Made by a program: the position numbers and the translations under genes. Under the pieces are notes generated by a model that worked only from the letters and a program-made list of their open reading frames with translations, was not told the DNA's origin and did no database searches. Shown one piece after another: positions 1-9,153 of a stretch of DNA of 64,000 nt. The stretch comes from UBA981 sp942490995 (GTDB taxonomy: Bacteria; Pseudomonadota; Gammaproteobacteria; Ga0077536). Positions within the stretch are counted from its first letter, which is position 1, and each line of letters begins with the position of its first letter. The stretch is taken from assembly GCA_942490995.1 (NCBI GenBank), contig CALOBG010000070.1:62001-126000 (forward strand), written 5' to 3'.

Positions 1-642
1 CGGGTTAAAAATGTGCCGGATACGGGCACCCGCGAACAGTTTCGAGCGACTGGCGCACGCCGTGATCCAGCGGCTTGGACCTGCGATGGACAGGTTCGTG
101 CCGCGCCATTGCTTTCGCTTGTATCGCCACACCAGGCGGTCAATGTCTAAGCCCCGGTCGTGTGTTTGGCGGTTACTCGAAGAATAACCGTCGGCGAAAC
201 GCTCGACGTCATCGGGCAGCAAATAATGCTCGCTGCCGCAAAACGCCCACATGTCAGGCAACTTCCACACAACAGGCTTATTGAGCCTGCCGATCTCCCC
301 AATTGAAATGGTATTGGAGCCTATCCAATGCATTTGGATGACATCACAATCAAGACTGTTGAGAAACCTGCCGGCGCCGCTCGGAAAAACATTCAATGTT
401 CGAACAATCGGATTTTCTGAACGTTGGCAGGCAAGCATAAGGCGCCCGATCTGGCGCGCCAAACGTCGGCGCAATTGGCTTACCGGTAGTTCAACGACGG
501 TGTCATCGTCGGTGAGCTTTTTGATCACATAAAGCTTCGAATCGACACCCTGACTACGAAAAGCCTTGTGCAATCGCTGAGCGCCCAGTGCTGCGCCCCC
601 GCCACTATCGGCGTAACACAGATTGGCGACCCGAATTGACAC
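1..642 (-). CDS. Glycosyltransferase, N-terminal part (truncated by window edge)
   Basis: Translating the minus strand from a GTG at 642 gives 214 residues with no stop down to the window start. The gene therefore continues beyond position 1, and its catalytic C-terminal half is not visible. The N-terminus (VANLCYADSGGGAALGAQRL, then GVDSKLYV) and the later VIQMHWIG stretch resemble the acceptor-binding half of GT4-type glycosyltransferases that start with a Gly-Gly-Ala-Ala loop. The start lies only 2 bases after the stop of the epimerase gene, which suggests one transcript. A role in surface polysaccharide synthesis is inferred from the neighbours. The acceptor and sugar cannot be told. Confidence 0.75.
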   Translation of the reverse strand, partial: MSIRVANLCYADSGGGAALGAQRLHKAFRSQGVDSKLYVIKKLTDDDTVVELPVSQLRRRLARQIGRLMLACQRSENPIVRTLNVFPSGAGRFLNSLDCDVIQMHWIGSNTISIGEIGRLNKPVVWKLPDMWAFCGSEHYLLPDDVERFADGYSSSNRQTHDRGLDIDRLVWRYKRKQWRGTNLSIAGPSRWITACASRSKLFAGARIRHIFNP

Positions 643-644
643 CG

Positions 645-1571
645 TTAAGAACCAACAGCGTATGTTCTCGAAAACCATTCCCAGGTCTTGGCCACACCGT
701 CGGCAAGCTCCGTGGCCGGGTTATAGCCGAAGCGCGTCCGCGCCTGCTCAATATTGCAATAGGTGTGTAGTATTTCGCCGGCACGGAAATCCTGATAGTC
801 AACATCAAATTTGATGCCAGTTACCTTGCGAATGATGGCTATCAACTCGTTGACGGAAGTTGGTTTACCGAACCCCAGTTGATAAACGCCTTCCACACCG
901 TGCTGGATGGAAGCAATGATGCCGTCACACAGATCTTCTACAAAAAGATAGTCGCGGGTCTGCGAACCATCACCGTAGACGGTCACCATGCCGCGCTCCA
1001 AGATGTCCTTCAAAAAGGCGGCAACAACGCTGCTTTTGTGGCGAGAATGGGGACCGTATATGTTCGAGAAACGCAAGCTCGCTGCCTTGAGGCCGTATGA
1101 TTGCGCATAGGCCCAGCAGTAACCCTCACCGGCCAACTTGGAAGCGCCATAGGGAGACGCTGGCTTGGCCGGCATCTCTTCGGAAATGGGCGGCTCTGCC
1201 TCGCCTAGTATCGCGCCACCCGTAGAGGCGCCAACGAAGCGCTGAATGCCACTGCTTCTCATCGTTTCCAGAATATTGAATGTACCGACGACATTGATGT
1301 CAAAATTGATCCTCGGATCTTCGATCGATTCGATAACGCGAGTGTGCGCGGCCAGATGGACCACCGCGTCACTGCCTTCGAGGGCGTCTTTGATGGCGTC
1401 TGGATCTCTGATATCCCCGTTGAGGTGCGACACCCGGTCACCGATTTCAAGGTCACCGCTGGGGTTTGACAGGTTATCCAGGATTACTACCTCTGCGTCG
1501 AGTTCCTCACGTAGTTTGGTGACCAGAGTTGTGCCGATGAACCCCAGTCCACCTGTAACGGAAATCTTCAT
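645..1571 (-). CDS. NAD-dependent epimerase/dehydratase (extended SDR, nucleotide-sugar type)
   Basis: The protein has 308 residues, typical of extended short-chain dehydrogenases acting on nucleotide sugars (GalE/WbpP-like). A Rossmann motif GGLGFIG lies at residues 7-13, the catalytic pair is Tyr141-xxx-Lys145 in YGASK, and the C-terminal half has the GDGSQTRDYLFVEDL stretch characteristic of UDP-sugar epimerases and dehydratases. The start ATG at 1571 is preceded by GAGGAG. It lies 39 bases after one glycosyltransferase and directly before another, so it probably supplies or remodels a UDP-sugar for them. Epimerase versus dehydratase cannot be settled from these motifs. Confidence 0.87.
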   Translation of the reverse strand: MKISVTGGLGFIGTTLVTKLREELDAEVVILDNLSNPSGDLEIGDRVSHLNGDIRDPDAIKDALEGSDAVVHLAAHTRVIESIEDPRINFDINVVGTFNILETMRSSGIQRFVGASTGGAILGEAEPPISEEMPAKPASPYGASKLAGEGYCWAYAQSYGLKAASLRFSNIYGPHSRHKSSVVAAFLKDILERGMVTVYGDGSQTRDYLFVEDLCDGIIASIQHGVEGVYQLGFGKPTSVNELIAIIRKVTGIKFDVDYQDFRAGEILHTYCNIEQARTRFGYNPATELADGVAKTWEWFSRTYAVGS

Positions 1572-1610
1572 AAGCCAAGACTCCTCAATAGCGGTCCAAC
1601 AGCGGATCGT

Positions 1611-2789
1611 TCAACCAATGCCACGGATCCGGGACACCAACGCATTGTCGAAATAGTCCCTTCGATAGGCTTCGCCGGCGGCCGCAGCCGCTGCCTGGAA
1701 GCGCTCCCAGTCGTTGACAAATTCAACCAGCCGCCGCGCGTACGAGTTCGGTGTAGTCGCCACCGCACCGTTGCCGCAGCGGATCTGTTCAGCCAGGGAG
1801 ATTCCTTCGGTGCACAGGATAACCTTGCCCGCGGCCACCGCCTCGTTGACCACCCCGGAACCGCGTACTCGATAGGCATTTCGCTCGTATGGCAGCAAAA
1901 CGATATCGGCGCGCGCCAGGGATTCTTCATACTCGGTCTGGTCGAGCCGGTTAGCCAGCAGTACGACATTGTCGATACCTTCAAGCTCCCGTTCGGCAAC
2001 CGTGAGGCGATCCTCAGGTCGCGGTCGCTGGATTACAAACTCCAGCGGACGTTCGTCCGTATAACTTCGGTTAAACGAACGCACTATCGCTGGCAGCAAC
2101 GCGAAGCCCTTGTCTCGGCGTCCGCCGCCCAGCGCACTCACCCGCAACTTGCCGTGCGCATTTAGTGGTAATTTTCGCGTTGGTGGAAGCGACGGGAAGG
2201 GATACACCGCGACCTCTGCGTTCAAGGCAAAAGACAAATTTTTTGAATGCGCCGCGGTTTCAGTGTAAATGAATATTTCAAGCTGCCGGGCAGACATCGC
2301 TGCGACCGCACGGATCATTTTTTTGTATGGGTAGGCGGCCGTCATCCAATTCGCCTGTTCGTACATGAATATCAGGTGAATACGGGGAAAATTGCCGAAA
2401 AATCGCTTGCGTCGTGACAAGGCATCGAGTGCTTTCAACATCAGCCAGTCCGTAGTGACTACCAACAGGTGATCCCGATGTGTCACGTTGGTCGCCGCGA
2501 ACAGGCTGGCCAATGCCTCAACCGTTGATCCGCCTAGTGCACGATAGCGCGGGATCGCCAGCCAGCGCTGCCATCGTTTGGTACAACCCCGGCGCACGTC
2601 ATCGTAAGCGGTATATTCGAACAGGCGATGGACTGGCACGGCGCCGTGCTGGATAGTAGCGGACCGATTTACCACCCACTCGCACTTGATCCGCGCGGCT
2701 TGTAGTGCTGTTGTGTGACCCAAAACAGCATTGGCCGCATGAGTTCGATCGTGGTCGATCAGGGAAGGTTCTAGAATAAATACCCGCAC
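1611..2789 (-). CDS. Glycosyltransferase family protein (GT4-like)
   Basis: The 392-residue protein has a C-terminal donor-binding region: a stretch reading VSALGGGRRDKGFALL followed by DIVLLPYERNAYRVRGSGVV and NEAVAAGKVILCTEG. This matches the GT-B fold of family 4 glycosyltransferases, where an acidic residue and a Gly-rich turn hold the nucleotide sugar. The start is a GTG at 2789 with only a weak ribosome site upstream. It is the first gene of the minus-strand sugar block here. The N-terminal half is poorly conserved, so the acceptor is unknown. Confidence 0.75.
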   Translation of the reverse strand: MRVFILEPSLIDHDRTHAANAVLGHTTALQAARIKCEWVVNRSATIQHGAVPVHRLFEYTAYDDVRRGCTKRWQRWLAIPRYRALGGSTVEALASLFAATNVTHRDHLLVVTTDWLMLKALDALSRRKRFFGNFPRIHLIFMYEQANWMTAAYPYKKMIRAVAAMSARQLEIFIYTETAAHSKNLSFALNAEVAVYPFPSLPPTRKLPLNAHGKLRVSALGGGRRDKGFALLPAIVRSFNRSYTDERPLEFVIQRPRPEDRLTVAERELEGIDNVVLLANRLDQTEYEESLARADIVLLPYERNAYRVRGSGVVNEAVAAGKVILCTEGISLAEQIRCGNGAVATTPNSYARRLVEFVNDWERFQAAAAAAGEAYRRDYFDNALVSRIRGIG

Positions 2790-2952
2790 AACTTCATTTG
2801 CCGCTTAATCGCCGGGCCCGGCGTGCAATGACTGAGAGGGTCAATCATACAACGAAACCTTGAAATGGCCCGACGCCTGACGCCTCTCGCACCGACTGTC
2901 GCCAACTCGTTGTTCACCACGCTAAGGCCGGGACATTCCGGTTTTCGATTAA

Positions 2953-3357
2953 TCAGCAAGGTTCCGATTTTGCACACCAGGCATCGAGATTGAAATCCTC
3001 CATTAGCCGCGTGAACAATAGCTGCGCGGGCCCCTCGAGTACGCGGGTACGATGGCCCTGGCCGGTGGTATCGTCAGCCAGGAACAGGCCACCCGCCGAC
3101 CATTGGCGAGTTGCGCCGTCGCTGGTTTCGACCTCAACGCGCCCGCGCAGAACACAGACCAGTTGCCGGGTCGGGGCGCAATGCCAGTCCTGGTCGAGCC
3201 CGGCCGGCAATTCAACCAGCACGCTGTTGCCGGCGACGGCGCGGGATACCTGGTAGACATTACCAAAGCTGTCAGTGACAGCCTCAGGCAGCGCGATGTC
3301 GAGGTCCTCGAAGCGCGAACCCTGCTCGTCGGTGGTAAAGAATCGAGTGACTTTCAT
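2953..3357 (-). CDS. Small cupin-domain protein
   Basis: The chosen start is the ATG at 3357, preceded by AGGAGC, rather than the upstream in-frame codon at 3492, which would overlap the divergent P450 gene. The product is 134 residues. A single cupin barrel is suggested by the beta-rich pattern, the DWHCAPTRQLVCVLRGRVEV segment and a later GGLFLADD turn. A related group is the cupins around WxCAPxRQ motifs of unknown substrate. It is transcribed divergently from the cytochrome P450 with about 110 bases between starts, so the two may share control. Function is not assigned. Confidence 0.7.
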   Translation of the reverse strand: MKVTRFFTTDEQGSRFEDLDIALPEAVTDSFGNVYQVSRAVAGNSVLVELPAGLDQDWHCAPTRQLVCVLRGRVEVETSDGATRQWSAGGLFLADDTTGQGHRTRVLEGPAQLLFTRLMEDFNLDAWCAKSEPC

Positions 3358-3469
3358 GTCCTGCTCCTGCCCAATAGCGCAAAAAAGTGGCTGCAGCGCG
3401 CGGCTGGCGTCGCCGCCCGCGCGACGCTTACACTGAACACTCGAGCCCGATAACGCAAAGGTTACACCC

Positions 3470-4630
3470 GTGCCCGCCCCGCCCGAGTTCAATATCGACG
3501 CCGACGCCTTCTGGCGCGATCCCTACCCGGCCCTCGCCGAGATGCGCGAGCGCGCGCCGATCGCCTTTGTACCGCAGCTCAATGCGGTTCTGTTCACTCG
3601 CCGCGATGACATTTTCGCCTGTGAAAAAAATATCGCGGTGTTCTCGTCCGACCAGCCGGCCGGGCTGATGACCACCCTGATGGGCCAGAACATGATGCGC
3701 AAGGACGGCGCCGCCCATCAACATGAACGCAAACAGGCGTTTCCGTCCTTGTCGCCGAAAACCGTACGCGACCACTGGCGCGCGCAGTTCGAACGCTACG
3801 CGCTGGCAATCCTGGCTGATCTCGAAACACGCGCGGAATTCGACCTGGTGCGAGATTACGCCATGCCGGTGTCGGCCAATGCGCTGCGCGAAATCACCGG
3901 ACTCACGGTCATGACCCCGGCCGAGATGGACGCCGCGTCGCAGGGCATGATCGACGGCTGCTCCAACTATGCCGGCGATGCCGCTATCGAGGCGCGCTGC
4001 CATCACGCCACGGCCGCCATCGACGCCGCCATCGATCAGCGCCTGGCCGTCGTTGAACACGCACCGGACTACAGCCTGCTCAGCATCCTCACCCGCGCCG
4101 GCCAGGCGCTGGAAAGCGTGCGCGCCAATATCAAGCTGACCATCAGCGGCGGCCAGAACGAACCGCGCGACGCCATCGCCGGCACGACCTGGGCGCTGCT
4201 GCAGCACCCCGAGCAGCTGGCGCGAATATTGAATGGCGATGCCAGCTGGCTGCAGGCATTCGAAGAGTACGCACGCTGGATTTCGCCGATCGGCATGAGT
4301 CCGCGCCGGATCGCGCAGGACGCGACCTGGAACGGCATCGAACTAAGCGCCGACGACCGAGTATTTTTTATGTTCGGTTCGGCCAACCGCGACGCCACGG
4401 TATTCGAGCGCGCCGATCACTTCGATCTGGAGCGCGATACCAGCAAGGCCATTGCCTTCGGCGCCGGACCACACTTCTGCGCCGGCGCCGCGGCCTCGCG
4501 CTGTCTGATCGCCGACGTTGCCTTGCCGCTGTTGTTTCAGCGCATGCCCGGGTTGCGCCTGAACGGCGAGGTGCCGTTTGGCGGCTGGGCGTTCAGGGGA
4601 CCGCTGTCGATGCCGGTGGCTCGAGCCTGA
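3470..4630 (+). CDS. Cytochrome P450
   Basis: A 386-residue bacterial class I P450. The heme-binding loop reads FGAGPHFCAG with the thiolate ligand near Cys337. The K-helix ExxR is in EEYARW, and the I-helix region reads SGGQNEPRDAIAGTTW, a variant of the oxygen-binding groove seen in several proteobacterial CYPs. Translation starts at a GTG at 3470. No ferredoxin or ferredoxin reductase gene is adjacent, so redox partners must come from elsewhere. The substrate is unknown. Confidence 0.9.
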   Translation: MPAPPEFNIDADAFWRDPYPALAEMRERAPIAFVPQLNAVLFTRRDDIFACEKNIAVFSSDQPAGLMTTLMGQNMMRKDGAAHQHERKQAFPSLSPKTVRDHWRAQFERYALAILADLETRAEFDLVRDYAMPVSANALREITGLTVMTPAEMDAASQGMIDGCSNYAGDAAIEARCHHATAAIDAAIDQRLAVVEHAPDYSLLSILTRAGQALESVRANIKLTISGGQNEPRDAIAGTTWALLQHPEQLARILNGDASWLQAFEEYARWISPIGMSPRRIAQDATWNGIELSADDRVFFMFGSANRDATVFERADHFDLERDTSKAIAFGAGPHFCAGAAASRCLIADVALPLLFQRMPGLRLNGEVPFGGWAFRGPLSMPVARA

Positions 4631-4634
4631 AACG

Positions 4635-5543
4635 CTACAACCACTCCGAAACCGGCAGGCGCCGCACCTGCACGGTCGCACTCAAACCTTCATACGCATC
4701 GCCGGCTCCGGACCAGCTGCCGGAAACCGGCGACGCCTGGCGCGGGTCGCGCGCCACCCCGACCCGGATCAGCTGATCGCCACCGAGCAGGTTATTGGTC
4801 GGGTCAAACGCAACCCAGCCCGCGCCCGGCAGATAGGCCTGCAGCCAGGCGTGGGTGACGCCCGCACCGGTCACCCCCTCGTCATTATCGCCGTCGCGAT
4901 CGAGCGCCGGGTCATAGAGATAACCGGAGACGAAGCGCGCGGCGATGCCGAGCTGACGACAGGCCTCCATCATCAACAGCGCAAAATCGCGACACGTGCC
5001 ACTGCCCAGCGCGAGCGTTTCGGTCGGCGGCTGGGTGCCTTCCGCATCGCGCGCGGCGTAGGTGAACTGATCCCGTATAGCCTGGTTCATGTCGAGCAGC
5101 ATCGCGCGCGTGCCGGTCGGGCCGTCGGTGCGCAGGAACTGGCGCGCCCAGTGCGTAAGCTTGCCTTCGGGATCCTCGTAATGCGGCCGCAGGTAGTGCT
5201 CGAGATCGAGGCGTTCGTCCATCGAGTACGCGAACGGATAAATCTCCGCGATCGGCAGCAGTGGCAGGTCATGAGTACCGCCGCGCGCGTACTCGATCGT
5301 GAACGAACACACGATTTCCAGGGTCGTCGCCGGGGCCAGGAACGTAACCAGCGCCACCGAGTTGGAAAACTGGTCCTGGATCATGCGCACCTCGGCCTCG
5401 GGGCTGACCTTGAGGTCGGTCGCGAGGACCCGCAGATCGTGGCTTTCGCGCGGCCGGAACATCACCCGGTGTTCGCCGAACGTGACCTCGGAGCGATACC
5501 GATAGGTTGTCGAGTGAGTTATGTCATAGCGGACCAGCATCAC
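4635..5543 (-). CDS. Transglutaminase-like family protein
   Basis: The 302-residue protein has the N-terminal beta domain common in bacterial transglutaminase-like proteins (residues 1-85) followed by the papain-like core. The catalytic triad is visible as Cys184 in GSGTCRDFA, His231 in GVTHAWLQ and Asp247 in AFDPTNN. Such proteins usually act as cysteine peptidases or amidases, often acting on peptides or peptidoglycan-linked material, rather than as true transglutaminases. There is no signal peptide, so it appears cytoplasmic. It converges with the P450 gene, with 4 bases between stops. Confidence 0.85.
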   Translation of the reverse strand: MMLVRYDITHSTTYRYRSEVTFGEHRVMFRPRESHDLRVLATDLKVSPEAEVRMIQDQFSNSVALVTFLAPATTLEIVCSFTIEYARGGTHDLPLLPIAEIYPFAYSMDERLDLEHYLRPHYEDPEGKLTHWARQFLRTDGPTGTRAMLLDMNQAIRDQFTYAARDAEGTQPPTETLALGSGTCRDFALLMMEACRQLGIAARFVSGYLYDPALDRDGDNDEGVTGAGVTHAWLQAYLPGAGWVAFDPTNNLLGGDQLIRVGVARDPRQASPVSGSWSGAGDAYEGLSATVQVRRLPVSEWL

Positions 5544-5551
5544 CGCGCGCT

Positions 5552-6478
5552 TCAGTAACGCGGCACACTGGCGTCAATGTGCTGAGACCAGGCATCGATG
5601 CCGCCGGCAAGGTTACGCACGTTGGTGAAACCCTGGGCCCGGAAATATTCCGCCGCCGATTGCGAGCGCATACCCGAATGGCATTGAAACACCAGGAGCG
5701 CATCGCGCGGCAGGTCATCGATGAACTTGACCGCTGCCTCGTCGAGCAGACGCGAACCTTCGATACTGGCAATATCGCGTTCGCTTTGTTCGCGGACGTC
5801 GAACAGGTGCAGGGGCTGACCGGCGTCCATCATGGCCTTGAGTTCCTGTACGGTCAGTTGCGCTACCGGCGCCGGCGCACCCGGATTGGTGATCTGGAAC
5901 CCGGCACCGTCCGCGGTCTCGGCCATGTCGATGGCGAGCCCTTCGGCGCGTTGCGCGGAATCCATATCGAGCAGGATGTCGATGTCGTTGGCATGGGCAA
6001 CGATTTCATGGCCCTTGGCCGGCGCCAGGGAAAACTCGTGGTTATAGGCGCGATCGATCTTGAGGTGCACGGCGAGATTCGGATGCTGGCCGTTGACTTC
6101 GCGGATTGCGTCCGCGGCGGCATCGCTGATGCTGATGGTCGGCACCCGCGCTTCGACCGCCTCGAGGCCGAGCGCACGATGTAGCTCACCGGCGGTATAC
6201 ATCTGCTGGACCAGGTCGCAGCCGCCGACAAACTCGCCGTCGATATACAGCTGCGGGATCGTCGGCCATTCCGAATAACTTTTTATGCCCTCACGGATGG
6301 CGGGATCCTCGAGGACATTGACGGTGCTGTATTGCGGCCCGATCGATTCCAGGATCCCGATCACGGTCGCTGAAAAGCCGCACTGCGGCTGCTCGCGGGT
6401 GCCTTTCATGAACAGCACCACGGGATCGGACGTAACCAGCGATTTGATGCGCTGGTGAACCTCGGTAGTCTCAGACAT
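5552..6478 (-). CDS. Monothiol glutaredoxin / A-type-like / rhodanese fusion protein
   Basis: The start is taken as the ATG at 6478, preceded by AGGAT, which gives 308 residues. Residues 1-108 are a monothiol glutaredoxin of the Grx4 class with CGFS at 33-36 and WPTIPQLYI. Residues 115-200 match the shape of the HesB/IscA A-type Fe-S carrier (ISISDAAADAI start, FQITNPG end) but contain no cysteine, so cluster binding by that domain is unlikely. Residues 205-308 are a rhodanese domain with active-site Cys266 in CHSGMRS. The combination points to Fe-S cluster trafficking or persulfide handling. It lies just upstream of, and on the same strand as, the transglutaminase-like gene. Confidence 0.88.
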   Translation of the reverse strand: MSETTEVHQRIKSLVTSDPVVLFMKGTREQPQCGFSATVIGILESIGPQYSTVNVLEDPAIREGIKSYSEWPTIPQLYIDGEFVGGCDLVQQMYTAGELHRALGLEAVEARVPTISISDAAADAIREVNGQHPNLAVHLKIDRAYNHEFSLAPAKGHEIVAHANDIDILLDMDSAQRAEGLAIDMAETADGAGFQITNPGAPAPVAQLTVQELKAMMDAGQPLHLFDVREQSERDIASIEGSRLLDEAAVKFIDDLPRDALLVFQCHSGMRSQSAAEYFRAQGFTNVRNLAGGIDAWSQHIDASVPRY

Positions 6479-6594
6479 AGCAATAATCCTGTTTCTCGGC
6501 GTTCGTATCGGAACGGCAGTGTAAGGCAATCAGGCAGGCACGCAAGGCGCGGACGTGATGATTGACGGGCAAATGAGCGTCCCGTACAGGCGCC

Positions 6595-7737
6595 TCAGGT
6601 CGCCGAGTGGCAGTTACCGGGCGATTCGCGATGCAGGCGGAACTCGTGCCGCGCGACCCGGGTTTCGAGTTTCAGATCGAGGATCGCAGCGGCGCCGATG
6701 CGCGTAAAAAGCGCCCGAATCGCCCGCCGCTCGGCGTCGGTGGCGCGGTCATAAACATCGAGCACACGCTGCAGCATCCATTGATCATAGCTGAACAGGG
6801 CGCGTGTTTCGGTGATCAGGTCGCTGCCACCACGGCCGAGTGCGACGCTGTGTTCGCCGAAATAACGCGGCAATTCGCCAGCCTCATCGTGATCGGCAAG
6901 CCAGCGCTGGAAAGCCATGATTTCATTGACCAGGATCGGCACAAAATCGCGCGCGAGGCAGGCCGCGAGTGCAATCAGCCCCGCCGGCGGTTCTGTAGCG
7001 GGCAAGGTCTCGACCGGCCGGCCCTGCCCCTCGCGCAAACGCTCGACCCAGGCGCAAACGCGCGGCGCGTGCCGGCGCATGATGGGGCCCGAAGCCGGGT
7101 CGCGATACTGGTGCGCATACAGCGGACCGTAGAAGGCGAAATCGCCGAGCGTCGGCGTGTCGCCGAGCAGGTAGCGATGGTCCTCGAGGTGGGCATCGAA
7201 CAGGGCAAGAAATTCGAGGTACCCCGCCTCGATGACCGGCGCGCTGCGGGCGGTGATGCCGAGGCGTGGCAGCCAGCCGTGAAAGGTGCGGGCAATTTTT
7301 TCGCCGACCCGGCGCTGTTGTTCGGCGCTGTAGTCGGGATCGTTATTGCGCCCGAATTCGGCGACGGAAAAATCGTAATTGTGATTCCAGCGATAATGCA
7401 GCGCCGGCATCTTCAACCATTCGTCGCCGAGCAACTCCAGCCAGTAGCCGAGCGCGCGACCGGGCGCCGAGGTCGGCATGATGGCCGGGGTCGAATATCG
7501 CGCCTCGAAAAAATCGATCATCTCCGAGGTGTCCTGCAGGGTCACGTCGTCGGCAGTGACGATGACCGGGATCACCGGCCAGCCAACCCGCGGCATGATG
7601 ACCTCGGCAAACACGGCGCGTGAGGCCTGGATCTCTTCGAACGGAATCCGCTTGTAGCGCAGGTAGGCGCGGATCTTGCCGGCATAGTAGGACGCCTCGA
7701 CGCCATACAGGCGATGGCCGGCGGACACTGCGCTCAA
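6595..7737 (-). CDS. Glutathione S-transferase family protein, long form
   Basis: The 380-residue protein starts with a thioredoxin-like GST N-domain (RLYGVEASYYAGKIRAYLRY, then GWPVIPVIV with the cis-Pro and a DTSEMIDFFE glutathione-contact segment). An alpha-helical C-domain follows, containing RYLLGDTPTLGDFAFYGPL. The last 130 residues exceed the usual 200-230 residue GST length and add a further helical region. It overlaps the stop-start of the next GST gene by 4 bases, so the two are translationally coupled. The substrate is unknown. Confidence 0.82.
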   Translation of the reverse strand: MSAVSAGHRLYGVEASYYAGKIRAYLRYKRIPFEEIQASRAVFAEVIMPRVGWPVIPVIVTADDVTLQDTSEMIDFFEARYSTPAIMPTSAPGRALGYWLELLGDEWLKMPALHYRWNHNYDFSVAEFGRNNDPDYSAEQQRRVGEKIARTFHGWLPRLGITARSAPVIEAGYLEFLALFDAHLEDHRYLLGDTPTLGDFAFYGPLYAHQYRDPASGPIMRRHAPRVCAWVERLREGQGRPVETLPATEPPAGLIALAACLARDFVPILVNEIMAFQRWLADHDEAGELPRYFGEHSVALGRGGSDLITETRALFSYDQWMLQRVLDVYDRATDAERRAIRALFTRIGAAAILDLKLETRVARHEFRLHRESPGNCHSAT

Positions 7738-8372
7738 AGCGTCAGTACAGCTTTAGCGGGCTCGCGGTCGCGGTAACCGCGATCCCAGCGTGCGAGGTGG
7801 CAATAGGTCTGGTCGAGTTCGAGATCGAGTTCGGCAAAACGCGCAAATTGGAGTGCGCAGGCCAGCGTGCAATCCGCAACCGTCGGGGTATCACCGCACA
7901 GAAAATTGCGGCCATCGTTCAGCACTCGATCAAGGTAAACCAGCGGTTTCGGCCACTGTCCACGCGCCTGTTCAGCGACGCCCGGGTTCGGCGCCAGCCC
8001 GGTCGGCGACCGCGTGGCATGGATGTAGCGCGCGATAGCGCTCAGCAGACGGACATCGGCGATGCGTTCGAGTTCGCGGGCGCGCGCACGCGATCGCGCG
8101 CTGTCGCCCCACAACGGCGGCTGCGGGTAGAGTTCCTCGAGGTAATCAATGATGGGCAGTGACTCGATGAGGGTTGAACCATCGTCGAGTTCCAGTACCG
8201 GCACCGCGCCAAACGGATTCTTGGCCAGGAACGCCGGCTCGTTCTGCTCGCCCTTGGGGATCCTGACGACCACCGATTCACAGTCGATGGCCGCCCCGCC
8301 GTGGTTCTTCTCGGCGATATACAGCCGCACCTTGGTTGGATTCGGTGCGACCTGGAACCAGTAGAGCTTCAC
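7734..8372 (-). CDS. Glutathione S-transferase
   Basis: The 212-residue protein has the normal GST length. The N-domain begins MKLYWFQVAPNPTKVRLYI and includes NPFGAVPVLEL with cis-proline and the ESLPIIDYLEE glutathione-binding segment. The C-domain contains NFLCGDTPTVADCTL. It is similar to Ure2p/YfcG-like or beta-class enzymes, but the class is not certain. It is the upstream partner of the longer GST-family gene (4-base overlap) and lies 12 bases downstream of a cupin gene, so a small detoxification operon is plausible. Confidence 0.88.
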   Translation of the reverse strand: MKLYWFQVAPNPTKVRLYIAEKNHGGAAIDCESVVVRIPKGEQNEPAFLAKNPFGAVPVLELDDGSTLIESLPIIDYLEELYPQPPLWGDSARSRARARELERIADVRLLSAIARYIHATRSPTGLAPNPGVAEQARGQWPKPLVYLDRVLNDGRNFLCGDTPTVADCTLACALQFARFAELDLELDQTYCHLARWDRGYRDREPAKAVLTL

Positions 8373-8384
8373 CCGATAATCAGA

Positions 8385-8846
8385 TCAGGCAGCGGCGCTC
8401 TTCTGCTCGGCCATCCAGGCAGCCTTCATGCGTTCCAGTTCTTCCCAGCCGAGGTACTGGGTAAAGCCGTCCTCGTCGTAGAACAATACCGCGCCATTGC
8501 AAATAAACAGGTACTCAGTGTCTTCCAGCGCGGTGGTGGCGCCGTGCAGCATGCCATTCGGCTCATAAACGTAGTCGCCTGCATTGAGCGTGCCGTCGCG
8601 GACCTGCAGCTTGCCCGAAAGGATAAAGGTATGCGACGCCGCGAGGTGCTTGTGCTGTGGCGCAACGTAGCCCTTCAGCCAGCGGAACAGGACCGCCCAG
8701 GAGCCGGATTCCGAACCGGTCCAGAGTATTTTCATGAACGCGCGCTCGGGATCGTTGGCCTGCGGCATCCATTGCGTTTTGCTCGCCTCGACCAGGGTGT
8801 CCATCAGTTCGGAATTCAACGGTGAGATGTCTTGTGGTAACGGCAT
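8385..8846 (-). CDS. Cupin protein, 2,4'-dihydroxyacetophenone dioxygenase-like
   Basis: The 153-residue protein contains a cupin barrel of the ChrR/DAD type. The likely metal ligands are in APQHKHLAASHTFILSGKL, and a second motif reads AGDYVYEPNGMLHGA. The family includes 2,4'-dihydroxyacetophenone dioxygenases and acetylacetone-cleaving-like cupins, but those assignments rest on a few members, so the reaction here is open. Start ATG at 8846 has AAGGAG upstream. It precedes the two GST-family genes on the same strand. Confidence 0.72.
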   Translation of the reverse strand: MPLPQDISPLNSELMDTLVEASKTQWMPQANDPERAFMKILWTGSESGSWAVLFRWLKGYVAPQHKHLAASHTFILSGKLQVRDGTLNAGDYVYEPNGMLHGATTALEDTEYLFICNGAVLFYDEDGFTQYLGWEELERMKAAWMAEQKSAAA

Positions 8847-8898
8847 AATGGTTCTCCTTGGAAATGTATCGCCGGGTCAGGCTAGCTGCCGCCCGGCG

Positions 8899-9087
8899 TT
8901 AACGGCCCTGTTCTTCGATTGCTTTGCGCTGCGCTGCAGCCGCGTCTTCCAGCATCTGGTTGGCCGCTTCGGCCTTGTCGAGGGCGTCGGTCTGGGCCTT
9001 GAAAACGTTTTCCTGCGGCGCCTGCTCCGAACACGCCGCGAGCGCGCTCAGCAGTACTGCGACGGGCAATAGTCTCAAGCTGGTCAT
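8899..9087 (-). CDS. Small lipoprotein
   Basis: The start is taken at ATG 9087 because it is preceded by AGGAGTGAC. An upstream GTG at 9108 is less likely. The product has 62 residues: an N-terminal hydrophobic signal ending in a lipobox LAAC, then a charged, Ala/Glu-rich stretch ending KAIEEQGR that looks helical. It should be lipid-anchored in the envelope. No family is recognised. It lies between the thiolase and the cupin gene on the same strand. Confidence 0.68.
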   Translation of the reverse strand: MTSLRLLPVAVLLSALAACSEQAPQENVFKAQTDALDKAEAANQMLEDAAAAQRKAIEEQGR

Positions 9088-9153
9088 CGCGTCACTCCTG
9101 CTGGTCACCCGCGCTGACGGGCGGTTTCGATGCCTGCGCAGCCCCGGCCACGC

